From the NCBI GenBank assembly GCA_917880885.1, contig OU862920.1, positions 2,294,001-2,358,000 of the forward strand: a stretch of 64,000 nt of DNA, in the 5' to 3' direction. The notes beneath the pieces are model-generated. The model was not told where the DNA came from. It searched no databases and saw only the letters and a program-made list of their open reading frames with translations. The translations under genes and the position numbers were made by a program. The first letter of the stretch is position 1, and every line of letters starts with the position of its first letter. This DNA is from Limnephilus marmoratus. Taxonomy: Eukaryota > Arthropoda > Insecta > Trichoptera > Limnephilidae. Of this stretch, positions 36,209-44,859 are shown piece by piece.

Positions 36209-37012
36209 GGCCACTTGCATCACATTTTTAAAAAAAAAATTCCGGTTTAGGCATATATTCTAAGACATTCCGTATTTTTATTTATTTTTGAAACCCTGGC
36301 GATTTTTTGAAAATTTCAATCCGAAAAATCAGACCCTTTTTTATAAACGGGAAAGACGGGACATAATTTTATGGGTGTGAAAAAACGATAATTACATATT
36401 ATCGTGATTTAAAAAAAAGAACGTTTTCCACACGAATGGCACAGGAGAATAACAAGGCATACGAAAATTCTCATAAATATTTTTTTCCTTGATCGATCTT
36501 ATTGATCATAAATCATTATAATTTTCAACGTCTATATTACAAAAACCAATGTAATATACTTGTAAATTATAATAATAATAAGAATTTTATAAAATTTGAT
36601 TTTGTTAAAATCAGCACCATCACCATTGTACCTCTAAAACAAGTACAGACAGCATAGAATGTACGGGGTTCTCTTCACAACATCTGTCAAAAAGTCAAAC
36701 CAAATGATAAGTTCGCAGAGAACAAACAATAAATCTAGTGAACGTTACATGTCAAATTCAAAAATTTCACCTGAATTTAAAGTGTTGCCATATAAAAAAA
36801 ATAAATCAGCGTGCAATTTTACAAAATTAATAGGAACATTTTCGGAGACGGGATGTTTTCACGCAGTGACATCAGGAATCCAAATAACGGAATTATTTAT
36901 TTAAAAAAAAAAAAAAACTGTACATTTCTAAAAAATTTTACAGACTTTTTCGTAATCTTAGTAAAAAACTGACGATTTTTTTCAAATCGTTATGAAATCC
37001 ATGCAAGTGGCC
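36209..37012 (-). mobile_element. TA-flanked MITE family M1, copy 2 (most complete)
   Basis: TA flanks at 36207-36208 and 37013-37014, with inverted ends GGCCACTTGCAT and ATGCAAGTGGCC. The body is the reverse complement of the copy at 7055 for most of its length, including CGAATGGCACAGGAGAATAA against TTATTCTCCTGTGCCATTCG. At 804 bp it defines the family length. Confidence 0.88.
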
Positions 37013-37029
37013 TATTGGTGACTTATGTG

Positions 37030-37165
37030 GTCATTGTTCAAAATCGAAATTTGTCTCATGAGAACTGGTGGTTTCTAGGACTTATTCTCGTGTTCAACTG
37101 CTCGGCCTCTGTGTGTTCTCCGTCCTACAATATGGTTTATTCCTTCCTTTCCTCGACTTCCTATG
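37030..37165 (+). mobile_element. Small fragment of the CR1-like LINE 3' region
   Basis: TTTGTCTCATGAGAACTGG and the following TTCTCGTGTTCAACTGCTCG match 3868-3990 of the first LINE (HMRTGRFFDLFL...region) with deletions; it ends in TCCTTTCCTCGACTTCC without the stem-loop tail. Confidence 0.65.
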
Positions 37166-37388
37166 TGAAGATAATAAACTGAAAGTCAATGCTGCATCGA
37201 CTTTAATTAATCACACATAATAATATAGAATAAGTGATGTTCAGTATTGCTGTAAAGGTTGATCAAGAATCACAAGTCATTTCATTCAGTCATTTGACTT
37301 TTGATCTTGTATTAATGTAAATGACGTAAAGGAAGATAACTAAGATGACCAGATACATAAACTTGAAATACTTTACAATAGAACTTAC

Positions 37389-38447
37389 ATCTTTGACTTT
37401 CTGTATGGAGGTGGCAAAGTCGATGGGCGGCTCCTCGGGGTGTACGTGCGTGCTGGGCAGCGGGGGCAGGGCACGCGTGGCCGTGGCGGCGGGGGGCGGG
37501 TTGGCGGCGCGGCTGCCCCCCGCCCCGCCCCCGCCTCGCTCGCGCCCCCGCCCTAGCCCCAGCAGGCTGCACAAGGTCTGCTTCAGGTTTAACGACAGAC
37601 TCTTCGCCTGGGATTTCTTCAGCCTCTTGCCTCCCTCTTCCTTTGTCTCCTCGACTGAGAGCTTTGGAGAAACCACTTCCTTGGACTTCTTATTATTCTT
37701 TATGTTAATTATGAAATTGTTTTTCTTACTCTTACGAATATCACGGGGGTCATTTTCATTTAATTTAGATACAGAATCCAAATTGCCCTCGAGGGACTTG
37801 TACTTAAAGCTATTATTGTTGTCGTTGCTGTTAATCTTTAGCTTAGTCTTAGCTTTGGCGACGGAGCTGTTGACCTGAGTTTCCGACTCGCTGGAACTGG
37901 AGTAGAGCGTGTGCAGGTACTTTCTCACTTCATGCAGAGTCATGTGCATGGGCTCCCGGTCTTGACCTATGCTCGCGGCGGAAATACACTTTTTGTTCAT
38001 GGAAGTACTAGGGACACTGTGTCTTTTATTATCCGTGTCGTTCACTACATCCGAAACCCGCGCAAAACCTTTAGAAACTTTGGAGATGTGTCGCTCGATG
38101 GGGTTGCAGATGGGCTGGCAGACACTGCGGCCGCGCTTGCGGTAGCTTCTCTGCGTTCGCTTGGCCTGGTGGCGCGGCCGGACCATGTCAATGGGGATGG
38201 CGTAGATGTCGCTGTCGAAGGGCACGTTGTACATGTCCGCAATGTCGGTGGCTGCCGACAGCGTGTGGTGCGAGATGGCCTGCGTGATGAAGCTGGAGTC
38301 ATCCGACTGCGCCGGCGTGGCCAGGGAGCTGTGCGAGCAGGACAGGCGCGACACCGAGCGAGCACCCCTCCCCCTGCCTCCCTCCCCCTCCTTCAGACTT
38401 CCACATTCCCACTCAGCCTGGGAGTGTTTGCTCAATATGGGGCTATC
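37389..38447 (-). CDS. SOCS6/7-like gene, large exon: disordered N-terminal region
   Basis: 1059 nt (353 codons, phase 0 at both ends) with acceptor TTCTAG|GATAGC and donor GAT|GTAAGT. It starts DSPILSKHSQAEWECG and holds a Gly/Arg/Ser-rich part, a tract with SDIYAIPIDMVRPRHQAKRT (YxxP-type tyrosines), a Lys/Asn-rich region, a basic SLSLNLKQTLCSLLGLGRGR stretch, a Gly/Pro-rich low-complexity part, and HPEEPPIDFATSIQKVKD just before the SH2. SOCS6 and SOCS7 are known for long N-terminal extensions. The GC-rich 37430-37570 part gives shadow frames on the other strand. Confidence 0.9.
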
Positions 38448-38542
38448 CTAGAATAACACACAATCATTCTTAATCAAGCCAACACCCACATATACTCGTA
38501 AATACGTATTACATAAAAGAAAATACAAGTCTGTCATTATAC

Positions 38543-38692
38543 CTGAAACTGGGGGGGTGGCTCAATAGCCGAAATTACCACCTTGGTGGGGCCTTTCTTC
38601 ACTGTATTAAAGTTATCACCGCACATACGCTCCGAGGTCTCTTGACAGTCGTACAATGAGAGAGATTTCTCATCATAGTCACTTTCTTGCAA
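38543..38692 (-). CDS. SOCS6/7-like gene, 50-codon exon
   Basis: 150 nt, phase 0 at both ends, acceptor TTTTAG|TTG and donor TTTCAG|GTATAA. It encodes LQESDYDEKSLSLYDCQETS and, later, KKGPTKVVISAIEPPPQFQ. Joining it to the next exon gives PPPQFQ-DSPILSK. The acidic/Tyr-rich composition suits a disordered N-terminal region. A bare exon size of exactly 50 codons between consensus splice sites is good evidence in itself. Confidence 0.85.
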
Positions 38693-38786
38693 CTAAAAGT
38701 ACAAACAAAATACATGATTCACTTTAGGTTGAATTATATAAAATAAAAGGTGATGAAAGAGATAATAAGACAGATAAGTAATTCAC

Positions 38787-38955
38787 CTCAGATGTAATGT
38801 GGAGCCAGCCGCTGACAGAGTCGCTGGAGACAGATCCGCTGGTGATGAGAAGACCGCTGTCTTCACTCAGTGGGGGAGCTTCTGAGTGTCCAGAGAATGA
38901 TGGGGGCGACTCCATTTCCACACCATCCTTGCCTTCACACGGACACTTGCAATCG
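38787..38955 (-). CDS. SOCS6/7-like gene, most upstream visible exon
   Basis: Donor TCTGAG|GTGAAT is clear and joins in phase to the 50-codon exon. The frame reads DCKCPCEGKDGVEMESPPSF followed by SGHSEAPPLSEDSGLLITSG and SDSVSGWLHITSE. The acceptor is uncertain: I use ATGAAG|CG, but its pyrimidine tract is poor; an in-frame stop lies just upstream, so the exon cannot extend past about 38960. If the exon is shorter, an ATG at 38921-38919 (MEMESPP) could even be a start. A LINE fragment begins about 20 bp upstream. Confidence 0.65.
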
Positions 38956-38974
38956 CTTCATCAGATCAGACATC

Positions 38975-40150
38975 ACAAACAATCAGCTTATTAATCTAAG
39001 CTTGTTAATCCATCTCAGTTTATCATCAGGAAAAAACCTATTTAAAACAAACATACACAAACATATAGAAAGAGTAAAACAAACCAAATACCTAAGGGTT
39101 ATTATTGATTCACACTTAACTGACTGGGCTGGACTGACCACATTACTTTCATCACTAACAAACTCAAACAAGTCACGCACCTAATAAAGTACATTCAAAA
39201 CAAATTCCCACTAACAATACTAAGACCCAAATATTTTGCACTTTGTCAATCCATTGTCCCATATGGAATACTAGCTTGGGGAAGTGCTACAAACAAAGCA
39301 ATTGACCCAATTCAAAAAATACAAAACGGGATAATTAAACTCATCTTACAAGAACCATTCTTCACAGATTCAAGCGAAATTTACAAAACTTTTAGAATTG
39401 TCAATAAGTAGTCTTTTTGCAGATCATCCATAAATTTACAATTTCTTTTTGGCATTTTAAAACTTTTGGGTTCAAATAAATAAACTAACTATGGCAAATG
39501 AATTACGCGTTGCTCTGTCGTTGCAAATATAAATGAAACGTAGGTATTTACACTGCACGCGGTAAGCGTAATCTGTCGCTCGTTCGCTCCGCGAAAGAAA
39601 GAGTGAGAGCGGCAACATGGGGATCGGGGGGGCAGGGGTGGCCGCATACGCTGCCACGCCGCGCACCACCCGCCCGTTGAGTCGCCAGCCACTGACATAG
39701 TGCCGTAGAATAGATAAATAGATAATACTCGTGCAAACCGGGACAAAATCTAAACCGGTACTCCGGGACCAGTGACTGAAACTGGGACAATCCCGGTCAA
39801 ACCGGGACGTATGGTAAGCTTATCAATAAGACAACTTTATGCCAAATCTGCTCTACAACATCTCCTCCAAAACAAACTCCATATTCCAATTCAACCAAAA
39901 ACCAGGTACTCAACAAATAAAACACTGAACATACCGATAACACACACCTTCAGTATTCGAGTTTGTACGGACAAAGACACTTTCAGTATTGAGCAATAAC
40001 TTTATAACTGTATGCCCATTACTCTGAAACAACTACTAACTGCAAATACATCTACAAACATTCACAAAAAACATATCACAGCCTGGATCAAAAGTCAAGA
40101 TATTAACTTTATTCAAAAGATTATAAATCCTAACCAAACATAACCAATCA
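38975..40150 (+). mobile_element. Decayed LINE 3' fragment upstream of the SOCS exon
   Basis: Frames read LTILRPKYFALCQSIVPYGI, then LAWGSATNKAIDPIQKIQN near 39210-39320, and, after the insertion at 39409-39822, LSIRQLYAKSALQHLLQNKL near 39823. PYGILAWGSA and the SIRQLYAKSA block are typical of the region after the reverse transcriptase in Jockey/CR1-type LINEs. It ends near 40150 before AATAAATAAATA. It differs from the other LINEs in the window. Confidence 0.72.
39409..39822. mobile_element. 414-bp insertion with 8-bp target duplication (hAT-like)
   Basis: Exact TCAATAAG at 39401-39408 and 39823-39830; removing the insert rejoins the LINE. The ends are TAGTCTTTTTGC and, mirrored, TAAGCTTACCATACG, so only the first bases agree. 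The interior contains CCCGGTTTGACCGGGA-like dyads near 39790. It has no coding capacity. Confidence 0.75.
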
Positions 40151-40581
40151 ACCAATTAAAGTATAAAATAAATAAATATGTTCTTCAAGAATTTACCACA
40201 ACTTATAAAAATATTTTTTTTTTTTTTCTAAATAATCAATGTACGCGATAATAAAATGTAACAAAAAAAACTAACTTTCTATTAAATCACGTAAATACTT
40301 GTCACACTTAATCATAAACAAGTAAACACCTCAGCACAGGTTCTCCTAGTGAGGTGTTCACGAAACATACAATATTACCCACACACAATTACAGCTACTG
40401 AATATTAACTTTTTTTTGTCTACAATATAACCATTGTAATCATTTGTAAAATGTGTGTTCAAGAATATACATAAATAAATGAACATTTTGCTCAATGAAT
40501 TAAATGACCAAGAGAATTACCTAAATTTCAAACATTTTGGATCTTTTTTAGACCATTGAAACTGTTAGAGAAATGTAATCA

Positions 40582-40871
40582 ATATATATTATAAAAGAAA
40601 GTCCAAAAACACGTGAGGCCCGCAAAAACTCAGAAACGAGTCCTGGTACGATCAAGGGAGTTTCGCCCTCTTGAAATTTCTAGAACAGTCTTCGGGAAAG
40701 TTCTAGAAGGTTCGATAGAGCTCTAGAAAGTTCTGGGAGGAGTGGCGGAGTATGTTGTGGAATGTTCCCGATTCCCTATTCCAAGGGGATAGGAAATGGG
40801 GAACATCAATGTGGAAAATTACAGAACACTCTTGAATGCTGTCCTGAGCGAAGCCGGGTAACCCAGCTATT
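40582..40871 (+). mobile_element. Helitron-like short element (tentative)
   Basis: Starts in an ATATATTATAAAAG context, ends GAGCGAAGCCGGGTAACCCA-GCTA before TTTAATATAT. A GCGAAGCCGGG...GCTA terminus after an ATATTATAAA start is a common pattern for non-autonomous Helitrons or similar insect elements (inference). It lacks inverted repeats and target duplication, which agrees with this. It carries the heat-shock-element array. Confidence 0.45.
40678..40713. promoter_or_regulatory. Heat-shock-element-like pentamer array
   Basis: GAAAGTTCTAGAAGGTTC at 40696-40713 is four contiguous alternating nGAAn units (GAAnnTTCnnGAAnnTTC), the canonical HSF binding site. TTCTAGAA at 40678-40685 and TCTAGAAAGTTC at 40722-40733 add further units on the same helical face. 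No heat-shock gene is beside it. HSF binding is inferred from the motif only. Confidence 0.6.
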
Positions 40872-41319
40872 TAATATATACCAAGGATTTCTGCCCCTCC
40901 ACTTTGGTGTTTCAGGATGATAAACACATTACCGTCGGTATATCATTCATCAGTATTTTATATCACTAAGAGGAGGATTAATACATGCCCAGAATGAGAG
41001 ATAATTGAGGAGTTTGTAGTGCGTGGCAGTATTACATATTTTGGGGACAAAGAATTGTGTACAGTGTGCACTATGGGTGTCAAGTTTGTTCACGGTTGAT
41101 AGCAAAGCTGAATGAAAGTTTCAGTCAAATGTTTGGAGCATTTTTTCACCATTTTGTAATAGTTAAAGGGAGCAGTCAAATCATTGGATAGAAAGTTGTC
41201 AACTGGCACCAAAGAAAACAAAAGTCACCAGGCAAAGCGATTTCAGGCATGAGTATGGAATATTTTTTAACTAAATTAAAAAGGAAAAACTATGAACACT
41301 GGGTATTATTTACAACTTC

Positions 41320-41500
41320 CTCCTGGAGGCTCTAATAATTTTCCTAAGGCCTGTCATATTTCTTTGGGGGTCTTTTTGGGGAAAGGAAAGAGTGAACTTG
41401 GGTCTTGAAGACACCCTTGTCGTAGGAGGGAGTGAACCCACACAGTCGAGCTATTGAACTCAAGAATAAATTGTAGAAACGACCTATTCTCATGTGACAA
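41320..41500 (-). mobile_element. Decayed fragment of the CR1-like LINE tail
   Basis: On the minus strand it shows CHMRIGRFYNLFLSSIARLC followed by GVFKTQVHSFLSPKRP, matching the C-terminus of the first LINE, and a degenerate version of the two-stem tail. Confidence 0.7.
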
Positions 41501-42677
41501 ATTTTGGGCCAACATTGTAGAATTCTATTATTTTTAATTGCTTGGGCAGTAATTCTAGACATGTTACAATGGTCCTAGAGAAACTTTGGAGTGTTTTGAG
41601 GTAGAAAGAAACCCGGTGAGAGTGCTAAAATCATTTGGCGTCAAAAAGGTGTTATTTTCCTTTCCGATTCCAAAACTCATGTAGGTATCTATCCTCAATG
41701 CACAATTATGTTCATACACGAATAATAAAATACATTTTCACAATAAGCCAAATATTAGGTTCGGATTATTTTTAGCACTATGGAAATTGTTACTTATTTT
41801 AAAATGTCTTGACATAACAACATTATCTACTTATTGCAAGTGCTTTACGGTTGACAGGGTACAACTAAGGTTATTTGTTCGAGGGCTGTTGTAGCCTTGA
41901 TGGCTGTCAAATATCACAATTTTAACACTTTTCATTACCGTTTTTTGACTTGTTACTAAATTAGTGGTAACTATAAACGTTTACTTGATAAAATAATTGA
42001 TTTTTTTAAGTCTACCGAAATGCGATCGTATCGTACTCAGATTGTTTCAGCGATAATTCACCTTGGATCAAATTTCTAAAGGACGTCTGTAAGCTCGATT
42101 ATTCAAGAGTGTCTGCAGTTATTGGTGTTGTTATTGTCGAATCTATTTTCCACGAAAATTCTGCACAAATTCTGTTCTTCCAAAGAACATCCAACGGAAA
42201 CTCCATGCGGTTGAGAAATAATGCACAAATTGCTTAGTTTGAAACTCGCATTATAAATAAAACATTTCTAGTGTTGCACATTTTGACATTTAAACAAATA
42301 ATAATGTCTGTCTGAGTCGATACAACACGAATTGGGTAATGACGGATAACGGGAACCAGTTCCGGAGAATTTACAAGGCCCTTTGGGCACTTCAATTTGT
42401 CAATGATTCAATTGTGAAGAGAAACGATCTGTTTAATATTTACCTGTCTAATATGCACAAATTATTATTACGCCATATTCCAATAATACCTGATAATGTT
42501 TTCTCAATTTTCTGTATAATTGCTAATTTCTATTTTCTATGGTTTAGATTTAGAATGGTTGAGTTTTTCATAGATGATTTTTAGTTTACACACGAAATTC
42601 AGGGCTGCCAGTGGTCTAATAATTTTAAGTACCTAGGTACATAAGTTCAATTTGGAACTCCAGTTTATAAAAAAACA
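41501..42677. other. Nothing recognised
   Basis: An 81-codon plus-strand frame at 42339-42584 has no recognisable motif. No repeats with termini are seen. Confidence 0.4.
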
Positions 42678-43215
42678 TTACTGACCATTATTGAAGTTTG
42701 GGTTTGTCCGTCCCGTGGCATATTTGCGGAAATTTGAGCGCCACCTTGGCTCCTTTTTTGGAGTAGGAATTAAAAACTTAACAAGTCTTCCCTCCAATTT
42801 TAAATCGATATTAAGAGCTCGTTCACATTGAGCATATAAATATAAAAGATCATAGCACGCCACATATCGCTCTCCATACAATCCCTTCAGACCGTTCACA
42901 CCTGAGCGCTTTATGCGCACATCAACCATAGACAATGCACATCTTACGCCGTAACCGCTCCTGAGGCGATATGCCAACAGTTAAGCGCCCCCCACTCCGA
43001 CGAAAACAGGAGAGGGGGTCATTTTAATTACGGAGCTGCCAAGACCGGTGGGTGACAGATGTCAACTCCATAGATTCAGTACAAAAAATGCGCGCTCCGT
43101 GGCCGCTCGCTAATTCAACTGACCCCCTCTCCTACCGTAGGAAGAAATATTTTATCTGCGCCGTGTGAACGGCACGAAACATAAGCGCTCGCGGTTCAAC
43201 AGATACCTGCTAGCG
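42678..43215. repeat. Repeat-derived block with short shared segments
   Basis: The segment near 42754-42814 (TGGAGTAGGAATTAAAAACT) recurs at 44227-44275. GTTCACATTGAGC, GTTCACACCTGAGCG and GTGTGAACGG suggest a TIR element with GTTCACA ends, but I cannot fix its limits. A 99-codon minus frame (42678-42977) has no motif. Confidence 0.4.
43008..43133. mobile_element. 126-bp MITE, AGGAGAGGGGGTCA ends
   Basis: AGGAGAGGGGGTCATTTTAA at the left is mirrored by AATTCAACTGACCCCCTCTCCT at the right within 22 bp. The interior is GC-rich. The flanks AAAAC / ACCG give no clear target duplication. Confidence 0.65.
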
Positions 43216-43486
43216 GTTATATTAGATGTCTGAACACTCCTTAATTCTTTGCCTTTTTTGCCTACCATCAACTAATCCAGTTTTTGCATTTTTAAGGAAT
43301 CGTTGAATTTTACATATTTTTTTTTGTATTCGATCTTTGATTCCTTGTATTTGGAATATGAACTTAATGTTACATTTTGTACTGCATACCAAAAAAACAT
43401 AAAATATAATACTATTCTCCATCACCCAGTGTTATAAAAATATCATTGAAAATAACGACTCCAGATACTAAAATCTACAGCCTGTA

Positions 43487-43985
43487 TGTCGGACGAATAT
43501 CTACAGCTCATATGTTGAACTAATATCTACGAACTTCAGAGTATTGACTAATATCTACAGAGCTAAGGTCGGACGAATATTTATGACGGTCCCAGTGTTG
43601 ACTAATATCTACAGAGCGTAGGTTGAACTAATATCTACAGAGCGTAGGTTGGACTAATTAGCTAAATGTGTCCAATAGTCCGATATTAGGGATTTTTACA
43701 TTCATACTTACATAAATTAAGTTTTTAAACTGCATACGCAATATTACGTTATTCCAATATGCTATACATAATTTCAAATCCAACCTCTGCCAGTACTGTA
43801 GATATTCGTCAACACTTTCGTTCTCATAGATATTAGTCAGCAGTTTCAGCTGTAGATATTCGTCAACACTTTGGTTCTCATAGATATTAGTCAACAGTTT
43901 GAGCTGTAGATATTCGTCAACACTTTGGTTCTCATAGATATTAGTTCGATTTTTTTCAGTTTTTGGAATTCCTGTAGATATTAGT
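43487..43985. repeat. Inverted pair of minisatellites (Foldback-like)
   Basis: Left side (43487-43660): 5-6 units of about 32 bp built on CTAATATCTACAGAGC with GTTGAACT / GTCGGACG. Right side (43795-43985): three 60-bp units built on the reverse complement (CTGTAGATATTCGTCAACAC and CATAGATATTAGTC). The unique centre is about 130 bp. Long inverted arms made of tandem units are the Foldback type of architecture. The repeated frame (TNIYENQSVDEYLQLKLL) is a by-product. Confidence 0.8.
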
Positions 43986-44303
43986 AGACGCCTCCAAAAT
44001 AACAACTGAAATTTAATTAGTCCCACAGGTTTACAGGGCACGCATTTCCATCAACAGAATCAGGCTGTTTGTACAGGTACTTATTATTATTTTTTTTAAA
44101 TCATTTAAAAAATCCTTCAAGGTATAATAACTTCAAGGTATAATAACTTGTATACGTGCTTTAATAACTGTTGCCTTGATTCAAAGTTAACGTTTTTTTC
44201 CAGACTTTTTTTCATTTTTTTTTCTAATGGAGTAGGAATAAAAACTTCACAAGTCTTCACTCCATTTTTTAAATAAGAGTGTGCAATTCACACGCGGTAG
44301 AAG

Positions 44304-44696
44304 TGAAACCTTCAGAAAACTAAAGTAGACAAGAGTGGGGAGACTACGAAGCACTTTTTTTTATCAATGTGAAGGATGATTTTTTCCATTTTTTGTAATC
44401 GAATTCGAGTGCACCTTTTTGATTAGATTCGACCCTTAGTCCGCTGAAGGTTAAAGGCCGCTAAGGTTCGCCAGGCACTTCATACAACTAGACCAAAGAA
44501 GGCTTGCGTGAGACTGTGGATTTGTGGGATTGTGGACTGTGGATCGCATTATATTGTAATAACTAAATATTTTGTTGCTATCTCATTCTCTCGCAGGCTA
44601 AATCCTGTAGATGTATGTGTTTGTTTCTTTTTAGTGTCGCTCGCTTCCGTTTCATGGAATTTCAAATCACAACGATGCTAAGAAGTTTTTACTTCA
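44304..44696. repeat. Dispersed repeat R2, copy 2
   Basis: 44304-44352 is the reverse complement of the CTTCAGAAAACTAAAG block seen at 50020-50100 and 50508-50592; 44581-44696 is the CTCGCAGGCTAAATCCTGTA block in the same orientation as at 7935. About 230 bp of unrelated sequence separates them. Confidence 0.7.
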
Positions 44697-44859
44697 AAAA
44701 GCGTACATCAACTCTGTCGAAAATGCTCAGCAAGATAAAATAAGGGTGTTGTTATAATAGGTTGTCTACATATATTTAGTAGTAGGATATTAATATTTAA
44801 AATTAATATTAATATTACATAATAGCCAAAAATCGATATCTCTACTAGACTTTCAAAAT

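Larger units (their letters stand above)
35609..37388 (-). other. SOCS intron holding two transposon insertions
   Basis: The intron between the large exon and the SH2 exon contains M1 copy 2 (36209-37012) and, next to it, a LINE 3' fragment (37030-37165). The remainder is AT-rich with nothing recognised. Confidence 0.7.

Noticed and set aside
37345..38456. Plus-strand frames of 177 and 181 codons
   Set aside because: Shadows of the GC-rich large SOCS exon on the other strand, which has splice and domain support.
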